From contig NZ_LN648873.1 of the NCBI RefSeq assembly GCF_000826185.2, positions 515,282 to 579,281 on the forward strand: a stretch of DNA of 64,000 nucleotides, written 5' to 3'. This document shows, piece by piece, positions 25,760 to 34,106 of this stretch. Under the pieces are notes generated by a model. It saw nothing but the letters and a program-made list of their open reading frames with translations. It was not told the origin of the DNA and searched no databases. Origin of the DNA: Microbacterium gorillae. GTDB lineage: Bacteria > Actinomycetota > Actinomycetes > Actinomycetales > Microbacteriaceae. Within the stretch, counting starts at the first letter, position 1, and each line of letters starts with the position of its first letter. The translations under genes were made by a program, and so were the position numbers.

Positions 25760-27358
25760 TCAGGCGAGCTCGATGAGCTCCTGGTACTCCTGGTTCCAGA
25801 TGTCCTCGACGCCGTCGGGCAGGATCAGCACCCGTTCCGGGTTCAGCGCCGCGACGGCACCCGGGTCGTGCGAAACGAGGATGACCGCACCCTCGTAGTG
25901 CGCGAGGGCGTCCAGGATCTCCTCGCGGGAGGCCGGGTCGAGGTTGTTCGTGGGCTCGTCGAGCATCAGCACGTTGGCGCTGGAGACCACGAGGGTCGCC
26001 AGCGAGAGACGGGTCTTCTCGCCTCCGGAGAGCACGCCCGCGGGCTTCAGCACGTCGTCTCCGGTGAACAGGAACGACCCGAGGACCTTCCGGGCGTCCG
26101 TGGCGTTGATGTCGGGAGCCGCGGACATCATGTTCTCCAGGACGGAGCGGTTGACGTCGAGGTTCTCGTGTTCCTGCGCGTAGTAGCCGATCTTCAGTCC
26201 GTGACCGGGCTCGATCGAGCCGGTGTCGGCGGCGTCCACACCCGCGAGGATGCGCAGCAGCGTGGTCTTGCCGGCACCGTTGAGGCCGAGCACGACGACC
26301 TTCGAGCCGCGGTCGATCGCGAGGTCCACGTCGGTGAAGATCTCCAGGGACCCGTAGGACTTGGACAGGCCCGAGCCCATCAGCGGGGTCTTGCCGACCG
26401 GAGCCGGCTTCGGGAAGCGCAGCTTCGCGACGCGGTCGACCTGACGGACGTCCTCGAGTCCGCTCAGGAGCTTCTCGGCGCGCGCGACCATCTGATGCGC
26501 CGCCGCGGCCTTGGATGCCTTGGCGCCGAAGCGCGCGGCCTGCAGCTGGAGGGCGGTCGCCTTCTTCTCGGCGTTGACGCGCTCCTTCTTCCGGCGCTCC
26601 TCGTCGGCCACCCGCTGGCGCAGGTAGTTCTTCCAGTTCATGTTGTAGATGTCGATGACCTGGCGGTTCGCGTCCAGGTAGAACACCCGGTTCACGGTCT
26701 CACCGACCAGTTCCACGTCGTGGCTGATCACGATCAGGCCACCGCGGTACGTCTTCAGGAACTCGCGCAGCCACACCACCGAGTCCGCATCGAGGTGGTT
26801 CGTCGGCTCGTCGAGGATCATCGTGTCCGCATCCGAGAACAGGATGCGCGCGAGCTCGATGCGCCGGCGCTGGCCACCGGAGAGCGTCTTCAGCGGCTGA
26901 TCGAGGATCCGGTCCGGCAGAGACAGGTTGTGCGCGATGGACGCCGCCTCCGCCTCCGCCGCGTAACCGCCGAGGCCTTCGAAGCGCTCGGTGAGGTTGC
27001 CGTAGCGCTTCATCGCCTTCGCCGCGACGTTCGGGTCGTCATCGCCCATCAGCAGGGACGCCTCGCGCATCCCGAGCGCGAGCGATCCGAGTCCCCGGGC
27101 GTCCAGAATGCGGGTGCGAGCGAGCATCTCCGGGTCACCGGTGCGCGGGTCCTGCGGCAGGTATCCGAGTTCGCCACTGCGAGTCACGGAGCCGTCCGCG
27201 GGGATGAGATCGCCCGCGAGCACCTTGGTCAGGGTGGTCTTGCCGGCGCCGTTGCGACCGACGAGCCCGATCTTGTCGCCGGGACCGACGCGGAAGGTGA
27301 CACCCTCCATGAGCTGCCGGGCCCCGACGCGGATCTCCAGGTTCTGCACGGCGAGCAC
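25760..27358 (-). CDS. ABC-F family ATP-binding protein (translation factor-like)
   Basis: 532 residues with two ATPase domains and no membrane part. Domain 1 has Walker A GRNGAGKTT and signature LSGGQRRRIELARI with MILDEPTNHLD; domain 2 has GLNGAGKTT, LSGGEKTRLSLATL and MLDEPTNNLD. The basic linker (VADEERRKKERVNAEKKATALQLQAARFGAKASKAAAAHQ) is the P-site tRNA interaction motif region. Proteins of this type act on the ribosome, either as housekeeping factors or antibiotic-protection proteins; the linker is short, which favours housekeeping. GTG 27358 follows TAGGAATT. It converges with SURF1. Confidence 0.92.
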   Translation of the reverse strand: MLAVQNLEIRVGARQLMEGVTFRVGPGDKIGLVGRNGAGKTTLTKVLAGDLIPADGSVTRSGELGYLPQDPRTGDPEMLARTRILDARGLGSLALGMREASLLMGDDDPNVAAKAMKRYGNLTERFEGLGGYAAEAEAASIAHNLSLPDRILDQPLKTLSGGQRRRIELARILFSDADTMILDEPTNHLDADSVVWLREFLKTYRGGLIVISHDVELVGETVNRVFYLDANRQVIDIYNMNWKNYLRQRVADEERRKKERVNAEKKATALQLQAARFGAKASKAAAAHQMVARAEKLLSGLEDVRQVDRVAKLRFPKPAPVGKTPLMGSGLSKSYGSLEIFTDVDLAIDRGSKVVVLGLNGAGKTTLLRILAGVDAADTGSIEPGHGLKIGYYAQEHENLDVNRSVLENMMSAAPDINATDARKVLGSFLFTGDDVLKPAGVLSGGEKTRLSLATLVVSSANVLMLDEPTNNLDPASREEILDALAHYEGAVILVSHDPGAVAALNPERVLILPDGVEDIWNQEYQELIELA

Positions 27359-27410
27359 GGCGAATTCCTAACGATGAAGGTGGAAGTGACCGAACGGCCA
27401 GCCTCCGAGT

Positions 27411-27755
27411 CTATCGCGTCTGTCCGGGAACAAACCCGAAGTACCGATCGTGGTGCGCCCGGCACCCCGGATTGAACGGGTGGGCACACTCCGGACACGC
27501 TTCGGCAGCGAGGTACCGGGCAGCGTCCATCAGGTGGCCGCAGGCGCCGCAGCACGCCACCGGCTCCCCCGTCGCGGCCGGCCACGTCCGTCGCGCGTGG
27601 TCGGCGTCGGCGTCATGGCACGCGGCGCAGCCGTACCAGCGGCCACAGCACGGCAGACGCAGCGCGACCACGTCCGTCGGACCGGCGTGATGGACGCAAC
27701 GGGACTGCGCGTCCACCGCGGCGCCGTGCAGTTCGCCGCCCGGGAACCCGCGCAT
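27411..27755 (-). CDS. CHY zinc-finger protein
   Basis: 114 residues. The CHY pattern is visible: CVHHAGPTDVVALRLPCCGRWYGCAACH, then VACCGACGHLM and CPECAHPFNPGCRAHHDRYF, giving about ten Cys and several His able to hold multiple zinc ions. The family (also the mitochondrial Hot13 relatives) is linked to metal or thiol handling. Its ATG shares one base with the ecfT stop (TGATG), so it is translated as the last gene of the biotin transporter operon, an unexpected companion. Confidence 0.85.
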   Translation of the reverse strand: MRGFPGGELHGAAVDAQSRCVHHAGPTDVVALRLPCCGRWYGCAACHDADADHARRTWPAATGEPVACCGACGHLMDAARYLAAEACPECAHPFNPGCRAHHDRYFGFVPGQTR

Positions 27756-28345
27756 CAGTCCACTCCCCGTGCGGTGAGAGCGTCGGCGACGCCGTCCGCG
27801 TGCCGCAACGACATCACCAGCAGCGGCAGGACGAAGCGCACGCCGGGGCGGACTCCCCGCGAGGTCTGCGCGTCGCGAATGCGATGGGCGAACGACGCGA
27901 TCACCGGGATCAGCGTGATCGTGAGCTGCAGCACCAGGGCCACGCGGCGCGGGTCGACGCCGAAACGGCGCAGCGGCCCCGCGACACGGGTCACCACGCC
28001 GAGCACGTCGCCCATCGGTGTGGTGGCGGTCACGAGTGCGGCCGCCAGCAGCAGCGCCAGGATGCGCAGCGCCCCGACGACCGCGTCGGCGGGTGCGACG
28101 AAGAACCACAGTGAGACACCGATCATCAGCACCGGCCACCGTGCCGCCCACACCTGCTGGGCGAGAAACCGCGCGCCCAGCCGGGCGACGATGCAGCCGA
28201 GCAGCACGACGCCCAGTGCCGCGAGCCCGGCGAGAACCGTCGAGAAGAACGAGACCGATGCGGCGAGCACCACGAGGGCCGCGAGCTTCGCCGCCGCATG
28301 CACACGATGAAGGGGGCTGCGTCCGGGGCGGTACAGGGTGATCAT
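27755..28345 (-). CDS. bioN: Energy-coupling factor transporter transmembrane protein EcfT (BioN)
   Basis: 196 residues, five or so hydrophobic segments. YRPGRSPLHRVHAAAKLAALVVLAASVSFFS is the EcfT start; the coupling-helix region carries RIRDAQTSRGVRPG, matching the A-R-G motif that contacts the ATPase. With the ATPase at 28342 and BioY it forms the biotin ECF transporter. Its ATG overlaps the ecfA stop (ATGA). The frame runs on upstream into ecfA but that part lacks family features. Confidence 0.88.
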   Translation of the reverse strand: MITLYRPGRSPLHRVHAAAKLAALVVLAASVSFFSTVLAGLAALGVVLLGCIVARLGARFLAQQVWAARWPVLMIGVSLWFFVAPADAVVGALRILALLLAAALVTATTPMGDVLGVVTRVAGPLRRFGVDPRRVALVLQLTITLIPVIASFAHRIRDAQTSRGVRPGVRFVLPLLVMSLRHADGVADALTARGVD

Positions 28346-29025
28346 GCCGCAGCCCGTTCGTAGGCTCCGACGACGTCGTCCGGGTCGCCGACGGACACCA
28401 GCCGGCCGGCGTCGAAGCGGAGCACCGCCTCGCACCTCCGCGCCAGCGCCAGGTCGTGCGTCACGATGATCACCCGCGGCAGCGGGCCGTCCACGAGGAG
28501 GTCGGCCATCCGCCGCGCATTGCGCAGATCCAGGAGGGTCGTCGGTTCATCCGCGATGACGACGGCTGGCTCGCGGACGAGCACGGCGGCGAGCGCCAGG
28601 AGTTGCTTCTGCCCACCGGACAGCGCGGCCGCCGGCACGTCGCGCCGAGACAGCAGACCGAATCGCTCCAGAGTGGCATCGACCCGGCGGCGGCGTTCGG
28701 GGCCGCTGAGACCGGAACCGCGCAGCGAGAGGTCGACGTCCTCCCCCGGCGTCGGCATGAGGATCTGCGCGTCCGGATCGGAGAACACCATGCCCACGCG
28801 GCGGCGCAGAGACCGGCGCTCACGGACGACGTCGACGCCGTCCACCGTTGCGCCGCCGCTCGTCGGCGTGACCAGTCCGCCCAGGACGCGAGCGAACGTG
28901 CTCTTGCCGGAACCGTTCTCGCCGATGATCGCGATGCGTCGCGCAGCCGTCGCGACCGTGACCTCAGCCAGCACCGGTGTCCCGTTCAGCACGAGGGACA
29001 ACCCGTCCGCGCGGATACCGCTCAT
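28342..29025 (-). CDS. bioM: Energy-coupling factor transporter ATPase EcfA (BioM)
   Basis: 227 residues, one ABC ATPase. Walker A is GENGSGKST, Q-loop VGMVFSDPDAQILMPT, signature LSGGQKQLLALAAVL, Walker B VVIADEPTTLLD and switch His in VIIVTHDLALA. The FSDPDAQIL segment is typical of ECF ATPases. Only one ATPase is present, as in BioMNY systems. Its ATG overlaps the bioY stop. It powers biotin uptake with EcfT and BioY. Confidence 0.9.
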   Translation of the reverse strand: MSGIRADGLSLVLNGTPVLAEVTVATAARRIAIIGENGSGKSTFARVLGGLVTPTSGGATVDGVDVVRERRSLRRRVGMVFSDPDAQILMPTPGEDVDLSLRGSGLSGPERRRRVDATLERFGLLSRRDVPAAALSGGQKQLLALAAVLVREPAVVIADEPTTLLDLRNARRMADLLVDGPLPRVIIVTHDLALARRCEAVLRFDAGRLVSVGDPDDVVGAYERAAA

Positions 29026-29624
29026 TGCAGGGGCGTGGGCCGTGCCCCCACCGCGACCGCGGTGCCGAACACGGGCGGGTACGCGCGGGCGAGTGCCAGC
29101 GTGAGCGCTGTCGCCAACCCGGCTTTGAGCAGGTCGCCCGGCAGGAACACGAGACTGGTCAGCGCCGCTTCCGGCAGGCTCACCCCGGTGATGACGGCCT
29201 GCACCGGAAGACCGAAGGCGTATACCGTCACGATGCCCCCGATGACGGCGCCGAGGCCCGCCCGCCACCAGGACGGGCGCGCGATACGGCCGGCGGCGTG
29301 CGCGATGAGTCCGGCGACGAACGCTCCGGCGATCCAGCCGATGAGGTAGCCCGCCGTGGGACCGACGAAGACGCCGAGCCCGCCGCGTCCGCCCGAGAGC
29401 ACCGGCAGTCCGACCGCCGCGAGCACGAGCACGACGGCGACGGCCAGCGCTCCGCGGCGTGCCCCGAGCACGAGGCCGGCGAGCATGACGCCCAGAGTCT
29501 GCGCGGTGATCGGCACCAGGCCCGGCACCGGAATGGGACCGATCAGCCCGAGTGCGGCGATCACCGCGGCGAAGACGGCGACGCGGGCGATGTCCCGGGT
29601 CTCGAGCGGGTGTGCGTGTGTCAT
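29022..29624 (-). CDS. bioY: Biotin transporter substrate-binding subunit BioY
   Basis: 200 residues, six hydrophobic segments. The family core is PIPVPGLVPITAQTLGVMLAGLVLGARRGALAV and GRGGLGVFVGPTAGYLIGWIAGAFVAG, and the PGDLLKAGLA end is also typical. It is the S-component that captures biotin. Start ATG 29624 follows AGGAGGAA. Biotin supply fits with the two biotin-dependent carboxylase genes nearby. Its promoter region overlaps a BioQ-type palindrome shared with the divergent regulator. Confidence 0.93.
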   Translation of the reverse strand: MTHAHPLETRDIARVAVFAAVIAALGLIGPIPVPGLVPITAQTLGVMLAGLVLGARRGALAVAVVLVLAAVGLPVLSGGRGGLGVFVGPTAGYLIGWIAGAFVAGLIAHAAGRIARPSWWRAGLGAVIGGIVTVYAFGLPVQAVITGVSLPEAALTSLVFLPGDLLKAGLATALTLALARAYPPVFGTAVAVGARPTPLQ

Positions 29625-29648
29625 GGATTCCTCCTGAACAGTGTTCAC

Positions 29649-29661
29649 TGAACGCCGTTCA
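29649..29661. promoter_or_regulatory. BioQ-type operator in the bioY/bioQ divergent interval
   Basis: TGAAC-GCC-GTTCA is a perfect palindrome and closely resembles the TGAAC-N3-GTTAC consensus described for the biotin repressor BioQ in corynebacteria and mycobacteria. A second GTTCA-C-TGAAC overlaps it at 29643-29653, so two dimers might bind. It covers the region just upstream of the bioQ -10. Confidence 0.75.
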
Positions 29662-29662
29662 C

Positions 29663-29668
29663 TATACT
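29663..29668 (+). promoter_or_regulatory. -10 element (TATACT) of bioQ, leaderless
   Basis: TATACT ends seven bases before ATG 29675 and touches the operator, so bound repressor would block its own promoter. Confidence 0.6.
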
Positions 29669-29674
29669 GGGAGG

Positions 29675-30268
29675 ATGACTCCCGCGCACGAATTCCGCAC
29701 GGGCCGGATCGATCGCGAGACCATCGTCACCGTCGCGCTGCGCCTGCTCGATGAATGGGGCTTCCCGGATCTCACGATGCGACGCCTGGCCGGTGAGCTC
29801 GGGGTGCAGCCGAGCGCCCTGTACTGGCACTTCGAGAACAAGCAGGCCCTGCTGGCCGCGGTCGCGGAACGCATCGTGTCGGCGGCGAAACCCAGCGCGG
29901 TGCCCGAGGATCCGGCACTCATCGCCCGAGCTCTTCGAACCGCCGTCCTGGCCCACCGTGACGGGGCCGAGGTGGTCATGAGCACCTACGCACTCACGTT
30001 CGGCGCCGGCGAGGCCTCGGCGGCCCTGCGGCGCGCGTTCGCCGCGCACTCCCCCGCTCGCGATGCGGATCTCGCCACGGCGGCCGTGCTCCAGTTCCTC
30101 CTGGGCAATGCCACGGTGCTGCAGCAGCGTCTGGACGCCGTGCGCCTCGGTGCGGTCACCGCTGACGCGAACGCGGTTCAGGTGGCGTCCGACGCGGAGT
30201 TCGCCCTCGGCTTGGCGGCCCTGGTCCGAGGGGTGGTCCAGCCGGGGGTCCCGCCTTCCGGGATCTAG
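29675..30268 (+). CDS. bioQ: TetR-family biotin regulator BioQ-like
   Basis: 197 residues. The HTH region is IDRETIVTVALRLLDEWGFPDLTMRRLAGELGVQPSALYWHFENKQALLAAVAERI; LYWHFENKQAL is shared by BioQ and TetR-class C-terminal domain proteins. It is divergent from bioY and separated by a BioQ-like palindrome, so it most probably represses biotin uptake genes and itself. BioQ does not bind biotin directly in known cases; the signal is relayed otherwise. Its TAG stop overlaps the TAG stop of the convergent DUF1877 gene. Confidence 0.8.
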   Translation: MTPAHEFRTGRIDRETIVTVALRLLDEWGFPDLTMRRLAGELGVQPSALYWHFENKQALLAAVAERIVSAAKPSAVPEDPALIARALRTAVLAHRDGAEVVMSTYALTFGAGEASAALRRAFAAHSPARDADLATAAVLQFLLGNATVLQQRLDAVRLGAVTADANAVQVASDAEFALGLAALVRGVVQPGVPPSGI

Positions 30269-30756
30269 AGGATGCTCACCACGACGGCGAGGCCCCCCGC
30301 GGCCGCCCGGACGTAGAAGTCCCTCAGTCCGCAGAACTCCTCGGCGAGTTCGTGGCGGAGCTCGGTGGGGTCACCGCTCCAGATGTTCGGATACAGCTCG
30401 GCGTCCGCGAACGCGCTGAAGTCCGCCGCCGCCACGAGCGCATCGATGTCCACCGCCTGCAGCGCGCGGACGATGTGTGCCACCTCGTCAGGCTCCGTCG
30501 CGCCGGCGAACAGGTCGGATTCATCGTCGAAGACGTGCACGCCCACGATCGCCTCGCTGAGTGGGTCGCCATCGATCGGCGAGTCGGCCGAGACGCCCGT
30601 CATCAGGAAGTGCAAGCCGTCCCAGATCTTGTCGAGCGTGAACGTGTCAGCGTCGCTCTCCTCGAGGTCGGCCAGCGCCTCCCCGAGATCGTCGGCCTCA
30701 TTGAGGTCGTCCAGAGACGCTTCCGGTATCGCCACATGGACCGCTCGCATCCCCAT
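30265..30756 (-). CDS. DUF1877 (YfbM-like) protein
   Basis: 163 residues, acidic. MGMRAVHVAIPEASLDDLNE and the later TLDKIWDGLHFLMTG and DPLSEAIVGVHVFDDES are the DUF1877 pattern, as is the Tyr-rich C-terminal part (DFYVRAAAGGLAVVVSIL). Cytosolic, function unknown. ATG codons at 30756 and 30750 are both possible; GGGGAG upstream favours 30756. It converges with bioQ, sharing CTAG as both stop codons. Confidence 0.8.
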   Translation of the reverse strand: MGMRAVHVAIPEASLDDLNEADDLGEALADLEESDADTFTLDKIWDGLHFLMTGVSADSPIDGDPLSEAIVGVHVFDDESDLFAGATEPDEVAHIVRALQAVDIDALVAAADFSAFADAELYPNIWSGDPTELRHELAEEFCGLRDFYVRAAAGGLAVVVSIL

Positions 30757-30929
30757 GATCGGCTCCCCTTCCCCACGTGATGCTCAGAGTACGCGCGCAG
30801 CGCCGGGGACGCACGGGTCCGGTTCCCCGTTCGCCCAGTTCACATTCAGGGGAATACGAAACCCGGAACGTACGTTGGAGTCCAGGTCGCGTCGGTCACG
30901 GCGCGGAAAGCTTGCAGAAAGGTCACTCC

Positions 30930-31496
30930 GTGAAGATCGGAATCATCTCGGGCTCGATCCGCCAGGGTCGCAACTCCGCCCACGTCGCCCGCTGGGTCAA
31001 GGACCACGCGGACGCGCTCGCCTCCGACGGCGTCGAGTTCGAGCTCGTCGCGCTGGCGGACTACGATCTGCCGCTGTTCGACGGCGCGGTGCTCCCCGCC
31101 ATGATGAACAAGCAGTACGACAACCCGGCAGTCGCCGCCTGGTCGGAGAAGATCGACTCGTTCGACGCATACGTGTTCGTGACTCCGGAGTACAACCACG
31201 GCGTACCCGGCGCGCTGAAGAACGCCGTCGACTCGCTCGGTCCGGAGTGGACCGACAAGGTCGTCGCGTTCGTGTCCTACGGCGCGGACGGCGGTGTGCG
31301 CGCCGTCGAGCAGTGGCGCCAGATCCTCGCGAACTTCAACATCTACGCGATCCGTTCCACGGTCGCGCTCGCGCTGTTCCAGGAGTTCGGCCACGAGGGC
31401 TTCGCGCCCCTGGAGCGCCGCGCTCAGGAGATCGAGGCCGTGCTGACCAGCCTCATCCAGACCACCGAGCGCGTCGGAGTGCCCGCCTCGCTCTGA
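30930..31496 (+). CDS. NADPH-dependent FMN reductase (NAD(P)H-quinone-type flavodoxin-fold protein)
   Basis: 188 residues. The phosphate-binding loop is ISGSIRQGRNSAHVARWV at the N-terminus, and VTPEYNHGVPGALKNAVDSL is the classic FMN-reductase motif; FVSYGADGGVRAVEQ follows. It reduces FMN or small quinones/azo compounds with NADPH. GTG 30930 is preceded by AGAAAGG. The interval 30757-30929 shows no gene. It converges with the MFS gene four bases apart, and a hairpin within the MFS 3' end probably ends its transcript. Confidence 0.9.
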   Translation: MKIGIISGSIRQGRNSAHVARWVKDHADALASDGVEFELVALADYDLPLFDGAVLPAMMNKQYDNPAVAAWSEKIDSFDAYVFVTPEYNHGVPGALKNAVDSLGPEWTDKVVAFVSYGADGGVRAVEQWRQILANFNIYAIRSTVALALFQEFGHEGFAPLERRAQEIEAVLTSLIQTTERVGVPASL

Positions 31497-31505
31497 GGCT
31501 TCATC

Positions 31506-31541
31506 CCGCGGCCCCGTTCTCCTCGGAGGACGGGGCCGCGG
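31506..31541. terminator. Hairpin inside the 3' end of the MFS gene, probable terminator of the FMN reductase
   Basis: CCGCGGCCCCGT and ACGGGGCCGCGG form a perfect 12-base stem around a 12-base loop that can itself pair. It overlaps the last codons of the convergent MFS gene and lies ten bases past the FMN reductase stop. Confidence 0.6.
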
Positions 31542-32570
31542 TGATCTCCCCGGTCTCGTGCGCGTGGCCCAGGCGAAGGCCCGGGATGAGGGCCAGTCCG
31601 GCGATGACGGTCGCGAATGCGAAGACCGCAGCGAACCCGCCGCCGAACGCGGTGAGCAGCCCGAAGACCGCGATCACCATCGCCGTACCGAGCGAGTCGG
31701 CGATCGTCAGTGACGAGGAAACGAAACCCTGCGTCTGCGGGGTGGAGTACGCCAGACCCAGGACGGACAGCCGCGGGTAGACGAACCCCATCCCGGCACC
31801 GGCGATCGTCCACGCGACCACGACGAGCCAGGGCGGCGCGGCCAGGACCGCGACCACGGCGACCAGAGCGATGGACAGGGTGAGGGCACCGATGCCGAGG
31901 ACCGCGGTGCGGGCATTGCCCAGCCGATCCCCGACGCGGCCCTGCACCTCAGATGCTGCTGACCACATCAGCGCACCGCCGGTGAGCCCGAGGCCGGCCA
32001 TCGTCGGCGTGAACCCGTACTCGTCGCGCAGCAGGTACGGAATGTAGATCTCGGCACCGAGCATGCCGCCGGCGATGAGGGCACGCGTCGCCACGACGCT
32101 CGCCACCCCTGGACGCAAGACGAGCGTTCCGCGCGGGAGCAGGGGGCGCACGGCGATCACGATCACCACCACGAGTCCGACAGCGATGGTCACGAGCAGC
32201 GGACGCGGCAGCTCCCAGTCGCCGAGCATGCTCAGCAGTGTGGCGGCCACGGCGACGATGACACCGACCGCGATCCGCGTGGGAACACCCGCTCCCGACG
32301 CCGGTTCACTCGGCCCACCGATGGTGCGCAACCGACCGACCACCATCGCGAACGCCGCGACGGTGAGGACTGCGACACCGAGGAACACCCACCGCCAGTG
32401 CAGGGCGCCCGCGACGACGCCGGCGATGAACGGGCCGATCAGCGACGGCACCACCCACGCCGCCGAGAACGCCGCGAACACGCGACCGTGCAGCGCGCCG
32501 GGATAGGCGCGCGCGACCACGACGTAGAGCCCCACGGTCTGCCCGCCCGCCCCGAGCCCCTGCACCAGGC

Positions 32571-32694
32571 GCCCGAGAACCAGAACCGGCATCGTGTCGG
32601 CCAGGCCGGCGACGATGAGCCCGAGAACGAAGGCCCGAGAACCAGAACCGGCATCGTGTCGGCCAGGCCGGCGACGATGAGCCCGAGAACGAAG
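32571..32694. repeat. Perfect 62-base tandem duplication in the MFS gene
   Basis: Units 32571-32632 and 32633-32694 are identical; flanking bases differ at once. The unit begins and nearly ends with GCCCGAGAAC, a ten-base microhomology that could have promoted slippage or assembler mis-joining. The length is not a multiple of three, hence the frameshift. Confidence 0.95.
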
Positions 32695-32962
32695 ACGCCG
32701 ACGGACACGGCGACCGGCCACAGAGGGCGCGCGCGGTCGCACCAGATGCCCGCGACGATCATGCCGATGATGCTGCTGGCCATGGTGCCCGCGAAGGCCA
32801 CGGCGTACAGCGACGCGCCGTCGAGATCCTCGCTGACCACCGGCATCACGGTCGTGACCGCCAGCGACTCGAACGCGGCGAGGAAGATCAGGGCGACAGC
32901 GCCCGCGGTGGTCCAGACGTACGGCGGTGACCAGACACCGGCGGCCGGCGCCTCCGGCCCGC

Positions 32963-34105
32963 TCACACGAGTGCGCCGATGCGGGCGAACGCCTCCCGCA
33001 GCAGCTCCTCGGAGGTCGCGAAATTCACACGGATGTGGCCGCGTCCGGCATCGCCGAAGGACGGGCCGGGGTTCACCGCGACGCGGGCCCGCTCCAGGAT
33101 CATCGGGGCGGGATCGTCCCCCCAGCCGAGTGCGGAGACGTCGATCCAGGCGAGGTATCCCGCATCCGGAACGCGGTAGACGGCGCCCGGCAGGTGTTCG
33201 GCGACGAGCTCGGCGATGAGCGTGCGGTTCCGATCCAGACGGGCGCGCAGCGCATCCAACCAGGCGTCACTGGCCTCGTCGTACGCGGCGATCCCGGCAA
33301 GCGCACCGAACCAGCCGGTGCGCCACTCGACTTCGATCGGCAGCTGCGCGACGACCTCCGTCGTGCGCTCGTCCGCGGTGATCATCAGCGCGCACTTGAG
33401 GCCGGCGAGGTTGTACGCCTTGCTCGCGCTGGTGACGGCGTAGCCGACCGCGGCGGCGTCCGCGGAGGCGTCCAGGAACGGGGTGAACGTCACGCCCTCC
33501 CGCACCAACGGTGCATGGATCTCATCGCTGATGATCGCAGCGCCGTGACGCTTCGCGATCGTGGCGAGCTCGGCGAGCGTTTCGCGGGTGTGCACGGTTC
33601 CGGTCGGATTCTGCGGGTTGCACAGCAGCATCGCGGTCGCGCCGGCCGCGAAGGCCGCCTCGATACCCGGAAGATCCAGCTCGCCGGTGGCGGTGAGCGG
33701 GACGAGCTCGACCACGGCGCCCGCTTCCGGGACCGCATCGAAGAAGGGCGGATACACCGGGGGCGTCACGATCACGCGCTCCCCCGGCGACGTCACGCCG
33801 CGCAGCAGCTCCACGAGCCCCATCACGACGTCTGCGGTGGTGCGCACGCGCGCCGGATCCACCGTCCAGTCGTGGCGGCGAGCCGCGAAAGCGACGTAGG
33901 CGTCCTGCAGTCCGTGGCGCGGCGGTGTGTAGCCGGTGTCGCCGATCTCGACGGCCTCCCGCAGCGCGGCGGTGATGGCCGGCGCCAACGGGAAATCCGA
34001 CTCCGCCACGAACAGCGGGATCACATCGTCCGGGTGAGTCGCCCACTTGGTGGAGCCACGCCGCCGCAGCACGTCCTCCGGGAGAGCGTCGAGAGGCGTC
34101 GTCAT
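32963..34105 (-). CDS. MalY/PatB-type PLP-dependent aminotransferase/C-S beta-lyase
   Basis: 380 residues, fold-type I. WATHPDDVIPLFVAESDFPLAPAITAAL is the MalY/PatB N-terminus; LLCNPQNPTGTVHTRETLAELATIA holds the PLP Asn, IISDEIHAPLV the PLP Asp, and TSASKAYNLAGLKCALMI the Schiff-base Lys. These enzymes usually cleave cystathionine or cysteine conjugates, releasing thiol and pyruvate. The ATG lies one base after the sufT stop, so it is probably co-transcribed with the suf genes. That raises a link to sulfur supply, but no cysteine desulfurase activity is implied by sequence. Confidence 0.88.
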   Translation of the reverse strand: MTTPLDALPEDVLRRRGSTKWATHPDDVIPLFVAESDFPLAPAITAALREAVEIGDTGYTPPRHGLQDAYVAFAARRHDWTVDPARVRTTADVVMGLVELLRGVTSPGERVIVTPPVYPPFFDAVPEAGAVVELVPLTATGELDLPGIEAAFAAGATAMLLCNPQNPTGTVHTRETLAELATIAKRHGAAIISDEIHAPLVREGVTFTPFLDASADAAAVGYAVTSASKAYNLAGLKCALMITADERTTEVVAQLPIEVEWRTGWFGALAGIAAYDEASDAWLDALRARLDRNRTLIAELVAEHLPGAVYRVPDAGYLAWIDVSALGWGDDPAPMILERARVAVNPGPSFGDAGRGHIRVNFATSEELLREAFARIGALV

Positions 34106-34106
34106 G

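Larger units (their letters stand above)
31501..32966 (-). pseudogene. MFS drug/metabolite transporter, frame broken by a 62-base tandem duplication
   Basis: Two overlapping frames make up one gene. The first (32966 to about 32640) encodes TM1-3 of an MFS protein (AVALIFLAAFESLAVTTVMPVVSEDLDG is a typical TM1). The second continues from LGLIVAGLADTMPVLVLGRLVQGLGAGGQTVGLYV, motif A/C region, to the end with about eleven more hydrophobic segments. A perfect 62-base tandem repeat at 32571-32694 shifts the frame. Removing one copy restores a 467-residue, 12-14 helix transporter with no other lesion. Either this is a recent inactivating slip or an assembly error. Its GTG start overlaps the aminotransferase stop, so it is the last gene of the suf-linked operon. 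Substrate unknown. Confidence 0.8.

Noticed and set aside
30757..30929. A possible tRNA or small RNA gene in the gap before the FMN reductase
   Set aside because: No cloverleaf or strong hairpin is visible; the gap looks like ordinary promoter and leader sequence.
31501..32966. Two separate membrane-protein genes in overlapping frames
   Set aside because: Joined after removal of one 62-base unit they give one continuous MFS protein; neither part alone is a complete transporter.
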